A stretch of 64,000 nt of DNA, from the NCBI GenBank assembly GCA_963780805.1, contig CAWADP010000019.1, positions 54,594 to 118,593 on the forward strand, written 5' to 3'. The notes beneath the pieces were generated by a model. The model was not told the origin of the DNA and searched no databases. It saw only the letters and a list, made by a program, of their open reading frames with translations. A program made the position numbers and the translations under genes. Positions 1-8,893 of this stretch are shown in pieces. The DNA comes from JASHVB01 sp963780805 (GTDB taxonomy: Bacteria > Pseudomonadota > Alphaproteobacteria > Acetobacterales > Acetobacteraceae). Numbering within the stretch: the first letter of the stretch is position 1; every line of letters starts with the position of its first letter.

Positions 1-678
1 GTGCAGGCGGTCATAGGCTTGGGCGCAGCGGTCTGGATCGTGACGCTGACCCGAGCGCCGCTGAATACCGAACTCGCCGTGCCGGTCTTCAAGGACCTGC
101 TGATCCAGCTCGGCTGGTTCTTCCCCGTGTTCGGCACACTGGTGATGATGGGCGCCTCCAACGCGGTGAACCTCACCGATGGCCTCGACGGCCTGGCCAT
201 CGTGCCCACCATGATCGCGGCCGCCGTATTCGCGTTGATCGCCTACCTGGTCGGCAACCGCATCTTCGCCAACTACCTGCAGCTCACCTACGTGCCGGAG
301 GTCGGCGAGCTTACGGTGTTCTGCTCCGCCCTGATCGGCGCCGGCATGGGCTTCCTGTGGTTCAACGCGCCCCCCGCCGCGGTGTTCATGGGCGACATCG
401 GTTCCTTGTCGCTCGGAGGCGCGCTCGGTGCGGTCGCCGTGGCGACCAAGCACGAGATCGTCCTGATGATCGTCGGCGGCTTGTTCGTCGTCGAGACGGT
501 GTCGGTGATCGTGCAGGTATTCTGGTACAAGCGCACCGGCACGCGCGTGTTCCTGATGGCGCCGCTGCACCACCATTTCGAGAAGAAGGGCTGGGCCGAG
601 CCCACCATCGTCATCCGCTTCTGGATCATCTCGATGATCCTGGCGCTGATCGGCCTCGCAACGTTGAAAATCCGATGA
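1..678 (+). CDS. mraY: Phospho-N-acetylmuramoyl-pentapeptide transferase MraY, 5' truncated by the window edge
   Basis: MraY transfers phospho-MurNAc-pentapeptide from UDP to undecaprenyl phosphate, making lipid I at the inner face of the cytoplasmic membrane. Only the C-terminal 225 residues of about 360 are present; the gene continues left of base 1, so the GTG at base 1 is not a start. Seen are the family motifs NLTDGLDGLA, FMGDIGSLSLGG (with the catalytic Asp of the family) and the terminal MAPLHHHFEKKGW histidine motif, between hydrophobic membrane segments. The TGA stop overlaps the murD start in an ATGA junction, so the two are probably translationally coupled. Confidence 0.96.
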   Translation: MQAVIGLGAAVWIVTLTRAPLNTELAVPVFKDLLIQLGWFFPVFGTLVMMGASNAVNLTDGLDGLAIVPTMIAAAVFALIAYLVGNRIFANYLQLTYVPEVGELTVFCSALIGAGMGFLWFNAPPAAVFMGDIGSLSLGGALGAVAVATKHEIVLMIVGGLFVVETVSVIVQVFWYKRTGTRVFLMAPLHHHFEKKGWAEPTIVIRFWIISMILALIGLATLKIR

Positions 679-2066
679 GCACCTTCCCTCCGACCCTGTT
701 TTCCGGTTCGCGCTTCGCCGTGCTGGGGTTGGGGCGCAACGGCCTCGCGGTCGCCCACGCCCTCCTGGCGATGGGCGCCGAGGTGACGGCCTGGGACGAT
801 GCCGCCGCCGCTCGTGCCGCAGCCGGCGACGTGCCGCTGCGCGATCCGTGCACCGGCGATTTCGCGTTCGACGCGCTGGTGATGTCGCCCGGCATCCCAC
901 ACCGGCTGCCACACCCTCATCCTGCGGCGGACCGCGCCCGTGCCGCCGGCGTGCCTATCCTGTCCGATGCGGAACTGCTGTTCCAGGCCGTGCGCCGCAC
1001 CGGTTCGCGTGCCCGGTTCGCCGGCGTCACCGGCACCAACGGCAAGTCCACCACCACCGCATTGCTCGCCCACGTCCTGGAATGCGCCCGAGTGCCCATG
1101 GCGGCGGGGGGTAATCTCGGCACCGCCGCTTTGGCGCTGCCGCTGCTGCCGGACGACGGCATCTATGTGCTGGAGATGTCCTCCTACATGTTGGAGCGAC
1201 TCGCCACCCTACGCTTCGATGCCGCGGCGATGCTCAATCTAAGCCCCGACCACATGGATCGCCACGGTGACATGGCCGGCTATATCGCCGCGAAATGCGC
1301 GATCTTCGACCGCCAGCAGCCCGGGGACCTGGCTGTGGTCGGCGCGGACGATGCGGACTCACGCGCCATGGCGGACGCGCTGCATGCCGGGCCGGCACAG
1401 GTGGTTGCGGTTTCGGGCGAGTCAGAAACCCCCCCTCCCCTTGTGGGCTTGGACCGCGAAGCGGACCAAGGTCGGGGGGAGGGGGAGTCTTTCTCTCGCA
1501 TACTCTCCGCGGCTCCCGCACTTCCGGGCACCCACAACGCCCAGAACGCCGCCGCGGCCTATGCCATGGCGCGCTACTTCGGCGTGCCGCACGACACCAT
1601 TGCGCACGCCTTCACCAGTTTCCCCGGACTCCCGCACCGCCAGCAACGCCTGGGCACCATCGACGGCATCACCTTTATCAACGACTCCAAGGCAACCAAT
1701 GCCGATGCCGCCGCGTGTGCGCTGTCCTGCTATGACCGGGTGGTGTGGATCGCTGGCGGCCTCGCCAAGCAAGGCGGGATCGAGCCGCTGGCGTTTTTCT
1801 TCCCCTGCATCGTGCGCGCGTTCCTGATCGGCCGCGACGCGCCGATGCTCGCTGCCACCCTCGCCGCGCATAACGTGCCGTACGAAAACGTCGGCACACT
1901 GGATGCCGCCACCGCCGCCGCCGTCGCCACTGCCCGTGCCACCGCCACGCCCGTGGTCCTGCTGTCGCCCGCCTGCGCCAGTTGGGATCAATTCACCGGC
2001 TTCGAGGCGCGCGGTGACAGGTTTGCCGCCCTGGTGGCAGCGCTCGCGCAGGAAAGGGCGGCCTGA
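675..2066 (+). CDS. murD: UDP-N-acetylmuramoylalanine--D-glutamate ligase MurD with an in-frame repeat insertion
   Basis: MurD is a cytoplasmic ATP-dependent ligase adding D-Glu to UDP-MurNAc-L-Ala. The product is 463 residues. An N-terminal Rossmann part (VLGLGRNGLAVAHAL) is followed by the Mur-ligase P-loop GVTGTNGKSTTTALL, the NLSPDHMDRHG region, LPGTHNAQNAAAA, and the C-terminal domain with FINDSKATNADAA. The ATG at 675 overlaps the mraY stop, and the stop overlaps the ftsW start. Odd: residues about 250-274, just before the LPGTHNAQN motif, are encoded by a GC-rich palindromic repeat (separate entry) that stays in frame and gives a Pro/Gly/Glu-rich loop (TPPPLVGLDREADQGRGEGE). All ligase motifs are intact, so the enzyme is probably functional. 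Confidence 0.96.
   Translation: MSTFPPTLFSGSRFAVLGLGRNGLAVAHALLAMGAEVTAWDDAAAARAAAGDVPLRDPCTGDFAFDALVMSPGIPHRLPHPHPAADRARAAGVPILSDAELLFQAVRRTGSRARFAGVTGTNGKSTTTALLAHVLECARVPMAAGGNLGTAALALPLLPDDGIYVLEMSSYMLERLATLRFDAAAMLNLSPDHMDRHGDMAGYIAAKCAIFDRQQPGDLAVVGADDADSRAMADALHAGPAQVVAVSGESETPPPLVGLDREADQGRGEGESFSRILSAAPALPGTHNAQNAAAAYAMARYFGVPHDTIAHAFTSFPGLPHRQQRLGTIDGITFINDSKATNADAAACALSCYDRVVWIAGGLAKQGGIEPLAFFFPCIVRAFLIGRDAPMLAATLAAHNVPYENVGTLDAATAAAVATARATATPVVLLSPACASWDQFTGFEARGDRFAALVAALAQERAA
1426..1490. repeat. Copy of the GC-rich palindrome family lying in frame inside murD
   Basis: The copy carries the family core CTCCCCTTGTGGG, then an inner hairpin (CTTGGACCGC, GAA, GCGGACCAAG) and a G-rich arm GGGGGGAGGGGG. 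Nearly the same hairpin sits in inverted orientation in the ftsQ-ftsA gap (about 8817-8862). The length and phase keep the MurD frame open. It resembles protein-coding palindromic elements known from Rickettsia, but sequence kinship with those is not claimed. Confidence 0.85.
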
Positions 2067-3187
2067 TGCCAACCCTCTCGCGCGCCGACAACTCGCTGCT
2101 GGGCCGTTGGTGGTGGACCGTTGACCGCTGGACGCTAGGCGCGGTCGGCGTGCTGATTGGTTTCGGCTACGTGATGATCCTGGCGGCCTCGCCCTCGGTG
2201 GCCGTACGGATCGGCGACCCGCGCAATCTGCTGGTCTATAAACAGGTCTTCTTCCTGGTCGCCGCCGGCAGTATCGTGGTCGGCGTATCGCTGCTGACGC
2301 CGCGCCAGATCAAGCGGCTCGCCATCGCCGGCTGCATCGTCGCCATCATGCTCACCGGCGCGACGTTGTTGATCGGCGTGCAGATCAAGGGCGCGCAGCG
2401 CTGGATCGAACTGCCGGGCATGGCGGTGCAGCCCTCCGAGTTCCTGAAGCCGTGCTTCGCCGTCGTCACCGCCTGGTTGCTCGCCGAAAGCAAGCGCACG
2501 CCGCGTTTCCCCGGCTTCCTGATCGCGCTGGGCATTTTCGGCGTCATCATCATGCTGCTGAAGTCGCAGCCCGATATCGGCATGGCGGCCGTGATCATCA
2601 GCGTGTTCCTCTGCCAGCTCTACCTCGCCGGCATGAACCTGTTCTTTGTGTTCGCCGGCCTGGGCATGATGGGCGGCGCCGGCTTCCTCGCCTACACGCT
2701 GTTTCCGCACGTGCAGAGCCGTGTGCAGCGCTTTCTGCATCCCAACAGTGGCGACACCTATCAGGTCACCACGGCGCTGGAGGCATTCGGCAATGGCGGC
2801 TTGTTCGGCCGCGGCCCGGGCGAGGGCCGTGTGAAGGACGTGCTGCCCGACGCGCATGCCGACTTCGTCTTCGCGGTGGCGGGCGAGGAATTTGGCATGG
2901 TGGTGTGCCTGGTGATCCTGGGCGTGTTCGCCTTCATCGTGCTGCGCGGTCTGCTGAAATTGTTGAAAGAGCAGGACTTGTTCACGCTGCTGGCGGTCGC
3001 GGGATTGGTGGCGGGATTCGGGCTGCAGGCCTTCGTCAACATGGCCTCGACGCTGGAGCTGATCCCGACCAAGGGCATGACGTTGCCGTTCATATCCTAC
3101 GGCGGGTCGTCGCTGATCGCAGTGGCACTCGGTATGGGCATGCTGCTCGGGCTGACGCGGCGGCGGCATCACGGAGACGCGCCATGA
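2066..3187 (+). CDS. ftsW: Lipid II polymerase of the divisome, FtsW (SEDS family)
   Basis: SEDS-family integral membrane glycosyltransferase, 373 residues, which with its partner FtsI polymerises septal peptidoglycan. Around ten hydrophobic segments are visible. The C-terminal family signature is present as TKGMTLPFISYGGSSL (residues about 336-351), and GAQRWIELPGMAVQPSEFLKP matches the conserved loop after the third or fourth helix. Its position between murD and murG is the usual dcw order and favours FtsW over RodA. ATGA-type overlaps at both ends suggest tight translational coupling. Confidence 0.96.
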   Translation: MPTLSRADNSLLGRWWWTVDRWTLGAVGVLIGFGYVMILAASPSVAVRIGDPRNLLVYKQVFFLVAAGSIVVGVSLLTPRQIKRLAIAGCIVAIMLTGATLLIGVQIKGAQRWIELPGMAVQPSEFLKPCFAVVTAWLLAESKRTPRFPGFLIALGIFGVIIMLLKSQPDIGMAAVIISVFLCQLYLAGMNLFFVFAGLGMMGGAGFLAYTLFPHVQSRVQRFLHPNSGDTYQVTTALEAFGNGGLFGRGPGEGRVKDVLPDAHADFVFAVAGEEFGMVVCLVILGVFAFIVLRGLLKLLKEQDLFTLLAVAGLVAGFGLQAFVNMASTLELIPTKGMTLPFISYGGSSLIAVALGMGMLLGLTRRRHHGDAP

Positions 3188-4299
3188 GGGGCCCGGCCGT
3201 GTATCCCATCGTCATTGCCGCTGGCGGCACGGGGGGACACTTCTTCCCCGCCGAAGCATTGGCCATCGAACTGAACGCGCGCGGGCGGCGCGTGGTGCTG
3301 ATGACCGACGCACGTTCGGGCGGCCTGCGTAGCGCCGGGTTTGCTGGCGGCGAATGCTACGTCATCCGCGGGGGGGGTATTGCGGGTCGCGGGCTATGGC
3401 GCTCCGGCAAGGCCGTGCTGGCGCTCAGCGGCGGGGTAGTTCAGGCGCGGCGCATCCTCGCGCGGATCAATCCTGCCTTGGTGGTCGGCTTCGGCGGCTA
3501 TCCCTGTGTCGCGCCGGTGCTGGCGACGCGCTTTATGCACCGTCGCCCGGCGGTGCTGCTGCACGAGCAAAACGCAGTGCTGGGGCGGGCCAATCGGTTC
3601 CTGCTGCGGTTCGCCGATGTGCTGGCCTTGAGTTTTGCCGGGACGACGCGGGCACCGGAGACCACGGCCACGGTCGTCACCGGCAACCCCGTGCGCCCGG
3701 CGATGATGGCTTTGGCGGATTTACCCTACGCGCCGCCGACCGGCGCAATACGGCTGCTGGTGTTGGGCGGATCGCTGGGTGCGCGCGTGTTCAGCGACGT
3801 GGTGCCGACCGCGCTCGCGGCGCTGCCCGCCGGATTGCGGGCGCGGCTGACGGTGGTGCAGCAGTGCCGGCCGGAGGACCTGGACCGCGTGCGTGCCGCT
3901 TATGCGGACAATCGGATCGCCGCCGACCTGGCGCCGTTCTTCCCCGACGTGGCAGAGCATTTGACGCAGGCGCATTTGGTCATCGCCCGTGCTGGCGCTT
4001 CCACTGTCGCGGAACTCGCGGCGGCCGGTCGGCCTTCGATTCTGGTTCCGCTGCCGGGCGCGATCGACGATCATCAGACTGCCAATGCGCGGGCGTTGGC
4101 GGAGGCGCGTGGTGCCTCGGTGATCGCACAGCGCGACTTCACCGCGGATGCGTTAGGCACGCGGCTGACCGCGTTGCTGTCCGAGCCCGACATGCTGGCC
4201 CATGGCGCGCGCGCCGCCCGCAGCATCGCGCGTCCGGACGCCTCCGCGCGGCTCGCCGATCTGGCGGAGCAGCTCATGCGCCAGGAGGCACGGACATGA
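3184..4299 (+). CDS. murG: UDP-N-acetylglucosamine--lipid I N-acetylglucosaminyltransferase MurG
   Basis: Peripheral membrane GT-B glycosyltransferase that converts lipid I to lipid II. The 371 residues open with the glycine-rich IVIAAGGTGGHFFPAEALA. The second glycine loop LLVLGGSLGARVF marks the start of the C-terminal domain, followed by the donor-binding stretch VIARAGASTVAELAAAGRPS and LVPLPGAIDDHQTANA. The start overlaps the ftsW stop. A repeat and about 180 bases separate it from murC, so the otherwise continuous coupling is broken here. Confidence 0.97.
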   Translation: MRGPAVYPIVIAAGGTGGHFFPAEALAIELNARGRRVVLMTDARSGGLRSAGFAGGECYVIRGGGIAGRGLWRSGKAVLALSGGVVQARRILARINPALVVGFGGYPCVAPVLATRFMHRRPAVLLHEQNAVLGRANRFLLRFADVLALSFAGTTRAPETTATVVTGNPVRPAMMALADLPYAPPTGAIRLLVLGGSLGARVFSDVVPTALAALPAGLRARLTVVQQCRPEDLDRVRAAYADNRIAADLAPFFPDVAEHLTQAHLVIARAGASTVAELAAAGRPSILVPLPGAIDDHQTANARALAEARGASVIAQRDFTADALGTRLTALLSEPDMLAHGARAARSIARPDASARLADLAEQLMRQEART

Positions 4300-4307
4300 G
4301 GAGCTCG

Positions 4308-4424
4308 CCAGGGACACCCCCTCCCCTTGAGGGAGGGGGCCGGGGGGAGGGGTACCGAACAGCCGCTGTCCTCGCCTGTACGCACCCCTCCCCCCCTCCC
4401 TCAAGGGGAGGAGGTGTTCCTTCT
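4308..4424. repeat. GC-rich palindromic repeat between murG and murC
   Basis: Left arm CACCCCCTCCCCTTGAGGG (about 4314-4332) pairs with right arm CCCTCAAGGGGAGGAGGTG (about 4397-4415), with a further inverted pair GGGGGAGGGGT / ACCCCTCCCCCC inside. This is a member of the same family as the copies at 1426, 8734, 11886, 15873, 23375 and 47016. It could fold into a long hairpin on the dcw transcript. Confidence 0.85.
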
Positions 4425-4481
4425 CTTCGCTCGCCATGCCCACGCCTCCGCCATGACGCGGGTGTCGCGAAAGGTCCGCCC

Positions 4482-5927
4482 ATGAGAGCCCTCCCACTCT
4501 CGATCGGCACGATCCATTTCGTCGGCATTGGCGGCATCGGCATGTCGGGCATCGCCGAGGTGCTGCACAACCTCGGCTATTCCGTGCAGGGCAGCGACAT
4601 TGCCGAGTCCGCCAACGTGAAGCGGCTGCGCGACGCGGGCATTCCCGTCGCGGTCGGCCACGACGCCGCCAACGTCCACAACGCGCAGGTCGTGGTGATT
4701 TCGTCGGCGATCAAGCGCGACAACCCGGAGGTTGCCGCCGCGCGTGCCCGGCTGATCCCAGTGGTGCGCCGTGCCGAAATGCTCGCCGAGCTGATGCGGC
4801 TGAGATGGTCGATCGCGATCGGCGGCACGCATGGCAAGACGACCACCACCAGCCTGGTCGCCGCGGTGCTGGAAGCGGCGAAGCTCGATCCCACGGTCAT
4901 CAACGGCGGCATCATCAACGCGTACGGCACCAACACGCGGCTCGGCGCCGGCGACTGGATGGTGGTGGAAGCCGACGAATCCGACGGCAGCTTCCTGCGT
5001 CTGCCCGCGGTGATCGCGATCGTCACCAACATGGACCCGGAGCACCTGGACCATTGGGGCACGCCCGAGGCGATGATCGCCGGCTATGACCAGTTCGTCG
5101 CCAACGTACCGTTCTATGGCTTTGCGGTGCTGTGCATCGACCATCCGTCCGTGCAGCAGATGATCCCGCGCCTGTCGGATCATCGCATCATCACCTACGG
5201 GTTCTCGCCGCAGGCGGATGTGCGCGCGGAACGGGTAATGCCGGACAAGGTGGGCTCCACCTTTGAAGTCATCGTCACCGACCGTGCCCGCAATCGGCAG
5301 CGCCGCCTGGGTCCGTTTCGGCTGCCGATGCTGGGCGGCCACAACGTGCAGAACGCCTTGGCGGCGATCGCCGTCGGCCTGGAGATGGAGATCGACCAGG
5401 CCACGCTGCACAGCGCATTGATCAACTTCAAAGGCGTGAAACGCAGGTTCACCAGGACAGGGGAGGCCGGCGGTATCACCGTCATCGACGATTACGGCCA
5501 CCATCCCGTGGAGATCGCTGCTGTGCTGAAGGCCGCGCGTCAGGCCGGAGCACGTGACGTGATCGCGGTGGTGCAGCCGCATCGCTTCAGCCGGCTTCAT
5601 TCCTTGTTCGATGAGTTCTGCACCTGCATGAACGACGCCGGTACCGTCATCGTTGCCGACGTGTATCCGGCGGGCGAGGCTCCGATGGAAGGCGTGAACC
5701 GCGATGCATTGGTCGAAGGCCTGCGGGCCCGCGGCCATCGTTCCGTGGTGGGTCTGCCGTCGCCCGCGCGCCTGGCGGAAATGGTGAACGCGATTGCCAG
5801 GTCGGGCGACTTCGTCGTGTGCCTCGGCGCCGGTTCCATCACGCAATGGGCGGCCGCGCTGCCGGCGGAGCTGGCCGAGATGCAATCAGCCGCCGCGCCG
5901 CGCCGTGCCGCGGGAGGCGCCGCATGA
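4482..5927 (+). CDS. murC: UDP-N-acetylmuramate--L-alanine ligase MurC
   Basis: First of the cytoplasmic Mur ligases, adding L-Ala to UDP-MurNAc with ATP. The product is 481 residues. It shows the N-terminal HFVGIGGIGMSGIAEVL nucleotide-binding loop, P-loop IGGTHGKTTTTSLVA, EADESDGSFL, NMDPEHLDHWG, GGHNVQNALAAIAVG and the C-terminal VIDDYGHHPVEI, all typical of MurC. The start at 4482 was chosen because it directly precedes the conserved N-terminus and has AAAGG upstream; earlier ATGs in the frame lie in repeat-derived sequence. The stop overlaps the murB start. Confidence 0.97.
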   Translation: MRALPLSIGTIHFVGIGGIGMSGIAEVLHNLGYSVQGSDIAESANVKRLRDAGIPVAVGHDAANVHNAQVVVISSAIKRDNPEVAAARARLIPVVRRAEMLAELMRLRWSIAIGGTHGKTTTTSLVAAVLEAAKLDPTVINGGIINAYGTNTRLGAGDWMVVEADESDGSFLRLPAVIAIVTNMDPEHLDHWGTPEAMIAGYDQFVANVPFYGFAVLCIDHPSVQQMIPRLSDHRIITYGFSPQADVRAERVMPDKVGSTFEVIVTDRARNRQRRLGPFRLPMLGGHNVQNALAAIAVGLEMEIDQATLHSALINFKGVKRRFTRTGEAGGITVIDDYGHHPVEIAAVLKAARQAGARDVIAVVQPHRFSRLHSLFDEFCTCMNDAGTVIVADVYPAGEAPMEGVNRDALVEGLRARGHRSVVGLPSPARLAEMVNAIARSGDFVVCLGAGSITQWAAALPAELAEMQSAAAPRRAAGGAA

Positions 5928-6865
5928 CCATGCCCGCCGAACGCATCGCATCCCTGTTCGAAACGCTGCCACCGCTGCGCGGGCGCGCGCAGGCGGACGC
6001 GTCGCTGGCGCCGTTCACCTGGTTCCGCGTCGGCGGCCCCGCCGAGGTGCTGGTGCGCCCCGCCGACGCCAACGACCTGGCCGCTTTCCTGCGTGCGCTG
6101 CCGCTCGACATCCAGGTGCGCGTGATCGGCGCTTGCTCCAACCTGATCATTCGCGACGGCGGCTTGCCTGGCGTGACGGTCAAACTGGCGCGCGGGTTTT
6201 CCGCGATCGAAGCGGAAGCGAATGGGGTGGTCGCCGGCGCCGCCGCGTTGGATTTGACGGTGTCGGAGCATGCCGCCGCGGCGGGACTGACCGGGCTTGA
6301 GTTCCTGTCCGGCATCCCCGGAACGATCGGCGGCGCGATGACAATGAACGCCGGCGCCTATGGCGGCGAGTCGGCCCATGTCGTCGATTGGGTGGACGTG
6401 GTCACACGCTCCGGCGAGCAACGCCGCATGGCCGCGGCGGAGCTGGCGTTCGCCTACCGGCATGCGCGGCTGCCGCATGGCGCGGTGGTGACGCGTGCGC
6501 GGCTGCGCGCCTTTCCGGGTGCGCCGGCCACAATCGCTGCCCGCATGAACGAGATCCGTGCCGCGCGCGAGGCGTCCCAACCGGTGCGTGCACGCACCGG
6601 CGGTTCCACGTTCCGCAACCCGCCCGGCATGAAGGCGTGGGAACTGATCGATGGCGCCAGCTGTCGCGGCCTCACTCGCGGCGGTGCGCAGGTCAGCGAG
6701 AAGCACTGCAATTTCCTGATCAACACGGGTGGGGCAACCGCGGCCGATATCGAAGGCCTGGGCGAGGAAGTTCGCCGACGCGTGTTCGCCGCGTCGGGGG
6801 TGAATTTGGAATGGGAGATCCACCGCATCGGTGTCCCCGCGCGTGGGCCGGAGGTGGTCGGATGA
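5924..6865 (+). CDS. murB: UDP-N-acetylenolpyruvoylglucosamine reductase MurB
   Basis: FAD- and NADPH-dependent reductase making UDP-MurNAc. The 313 residues match the shorter alphaproteobacterial type. The sequence shows APFTWFRVGGPAEVLVRP and IGACSNLIIRDGGLPGV (FAD-binding), FLSGIPGTIGGAMTMNAGAYG, AYRHARLP, then GGSTFRNPPGMKAWELID (with the catalytic Ser region) and KHCNFLINTGGATAADIE. The ATG overlaps the murC stop; a second ATG lies two codons in. The following gene starts 61 bases downstream. Confidence 0.97.
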   Translation: MTMPAERIASLFETLPPLRGRAQADASLAPFTWFRVGGPAEVLVRPADANDLAAFLRALPLDIQVRVIGACSNLIIRDGGLPGVTVKLARGFSAIEAEANGVVAGAAALDLTVSEHAAAAGLTGLEFLSGIPGTIGGAMTMNAGAYGGESAHVVDWVDVVTRSGEQRRMAAAELAFAYRHARLPHGAVVTRARLRAFPGAPATIAARMNEIRAAREASQPVRARTGGSTFRNPPGMKAWELIDGASCRGLTRGGAQVSEKHCNFLINTGGATAADIEGLGEEVRRRVFAASGVNLEWEIHRIGVPARGPEVVG

Positions 6866-6926
6866 TGCGAACGGGATTCGAGTGGCGCGGCGACAGCATC
6901 GAGGGGAGAGGGAGGATTTTGTCGCC

Positions 6927-7848
6927 ATGACCCACGTTGCAGTCCTCTACGGCGGCATTTCCGCCGAACGCGAGGTCAGCCGCTCCACCGGCATCCAGGT
7001 CATCGCCGCCCTGCGCGACGCCGGCTTCATCGTGACCCCCATCGAAGTCGACCGACGACATCGCGGCTGTCATTGACGCTTTGACGCCCAAGCCCGACGC
7101 CGTGTTCAACGCGCTGCACGGCCGCTTCGGCGAGGATGGTGCGATCCAGGGCGTGCTCGACTGGCTCGGCATTCCGTATACCCACTCCGGCGTGCGTGCG
7201 TCCGCGCTTGCCATGGACAAGGCCGCCGCCAAGGCGGTGTTCGTCGCCAATGGCCTGCCCGTCGCGCACGGCCGCGTCGTGCCGCTGCACGAACTCGAGG
7301 CTGCCGACCCGCTGCCGCTGCCCTATGTCGTAAAGCCGGTGAACGAAGGTTCGTCGGTCGGCGTCGAGATTATCCGCAGCGGCGACAACCGCCGCGCCGA
7401 TGTGGCACGCACCTGGCGCTTCGGCTGCGCCGCCATGGTGGAGGAGTACATCCCCGGCCGCGAACTCACCGTTGGCGTCATGGGCGATCGCGCGCTGGGC
7501 GTGACGGAAATCATCGCCGAGGCCGGCGCGTTCTACGACTACGAATCGAAATACGCCGATGGGGGCTCGCGCCACATCATTCCCGCCGCGGTGCATCCCG
7601 ATATCTATACCCGTGCCCTGGACGTGGCGTCTGCCGCGCATCGTGTCCTGGGTTGCCGCGGCGCCACACGCTGCGATTTCCGCTACGACGATACCAAGGG
7701 CGAGCCCGGGCGCCTCGTGCTGCTCGAAATCAACACGCAACCGGGCCTGACGCCGACCTCGCTGCTACCGGAACAAGCCGCGTATCACGGCCTGAGTTTC
7801 CCGCAACTTTGCGCCTGGATGGTGGAGAACGCCGCATGCCGCGCGTGA
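6927..7848 (+). pseudogene. ddl: D-alanine--D-alanine ligase, reading frame broken by one extra base
   Basis: Ddl makes the D-Ala-D-Ala dipeptide for the stem peptide. The N-terminus (VAVLYGGISAEREVSRSTG, then VTPIEVD) starts at ATG 6927 behind GGGAGAGGGAGG. The frame then runs into a stop at 7074-7076. The remainder (ALTPKPDAVFNALHGRFGEDG, GIPYTHSG, MVEEYIPGRELTVGVMG, LLEINTQPGLTPTSLLP) continues in the next frame to 7848. Removing one C of the CC at 7052-7053 restores VDDDIAAVIDALTPKP and a 306-residue ligase of normal length with all ATP-grasp motifs. The gene is normally essential, so a sequence error is more likely than true inactivation. It overlaps ftsQ by 13 bases. Confidence 0.9.
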
Positions 7849-8694
7849 CCCGCAGCCCCCGCAATTCGGTCAAAGACCGTCCGGCGTGGATCAAACTGCT
7901 GTTGCGCCGGCAGAAGCGTCTGTTGCGACCCGCCGCCTGGGTCGCCGGGACCTTCCTGCTCACCATGCTGCTGATCGGCCTGCTGCGGTCCGCCGCGCCC
8001 GCCGGCTCGCTGGTAACGCTGCAGGAACGGATCGGCGGCCTGACGGCATTCGCAGGGCTGCGCGTGCAGCACATCGAATTCGAAGGCCGGCAGAACACGC
8101 CGGAACCGCTGCTGCGCGCCGCGCTCGGCGTAACCAGGGGCGAGCCGATCCTGGGCTTCTCACTCGATGCCGCGCGCAAGCGGATCGAGACGCTGTCCTG
8201 GATCAAGCAGGCCACCGTCGAGCGCCAGTTGCCCGACACCATCGTGGTGAACGTGGAAGAACGCCGCCCCTTCGCCGTCTGGCAGAACAACAGCAAGTTC
8301 GTGCTGATCGACCGCGCCGGCAACGTCGTCGCGCACCAGGACGTGGCGAATTTCCGCAATCTGCCACTGGTGGTGGGGCCTGGCGCGCCGGAGGCCGCCG
8401 CGCCGCTGATCGATGCGCTGACCGCACGTCCGGCCTTGCAGAAATTCGTTATTGCCGCAGGTACGCGTGGGCGGGCGGCGCTGGAACCTGCTGATGAGCA
8501 GTGGCGCCAACGTGATGCTGCCGGAGGGCCACGAGGTAGTCGCGCTCGATCGACTGATGCAGTTGCAGCAGGGCCACGATTTGCTGGATCGCCCGTTGGT
8601 TGCGATCGACCTGCGCCTGCCGGACCGGCTGGTGCTGCGCCCAAAGCCCGGCGACGCCGTTGTACCGCCGCAACCTCAGAAGAAACCGACATGA
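7836..8694 (+). pseudogene. ftsQ: Cell division protein FtsQ (POTRA domain), frame broken by one extra base
   Basis: FtsQ is a single-pass inner-membrane divisome protein. A basic N-terminus is followed by a membrane segment (about residues 35-55, FLLTMLLIGLL), then the POTRA-type region VQHIEFEGRQNTPEPLLRAA and FAVWQNNSKFVLIDRAG. The starting frame is lost after ALQKFVIAA (base about 8460). The expected C-terminus (RVGGRRWNLLMSSGANVMLP, then LPDRLVLRP) continues in the next frame to the TGA at 8692-8694. Deleting one G of the pair at 8460-8461 restores a 285-residue protein. Its location between ddl and ftsA is canonical. The break is probably a base-calling error, though a real lesion cannot be excluded from sequence alone. 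Confidence 0.88.
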
Positions 8695-8733
8695 CGGGAG
8701 AGAGAGCAATGGCCGGCTGGAGTTGTCGACGGA

Positions 8734-8874
8734 CTCGAGGACTCCCCCTCCCCTTGAGGGAGGGGGACCGGGGGAGGGGTGCGGACCCCGAAGGCCCCCA
8801 GTTGTGCGCACCTCTCCCCCCAACCTTGGTCCGCTTCGCGATCCAAGCCCACAAAGGTAGGGGGAATCTCTCGA
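8734..8874. repeat. Compound GC-rich palindrome in the ftsQ-ftsA gap
   Basis: The left half has the family core CTCCCCTTGAGGGAGGGGG. The right half is an inverted copy of the hairpin found inside murD (CTTGGTCCGCTTCGCGATCC, then AAGCCCACAAAGG). The outer ends CTCGAGGA and TCTCTCGAG are also roughly complementary. The element fills most of the 199-base ftsQ-ftsA gap and ends about 20 bases before the ftsA ATG, so it could affect ftsA translation or transcript ends. Confidence 0.83.
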
Positions 8875-8893
8875 GCCTCTTGAGTATCGTACC

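Noticed and set aside
4401..5885. Long open frame (494 codons) on the minus strand opposite murC
   Set aside because: It mirrors a clearly conserved murC on the other strand and its translation has no family motifs. Long antisense frames are expected at high GC.
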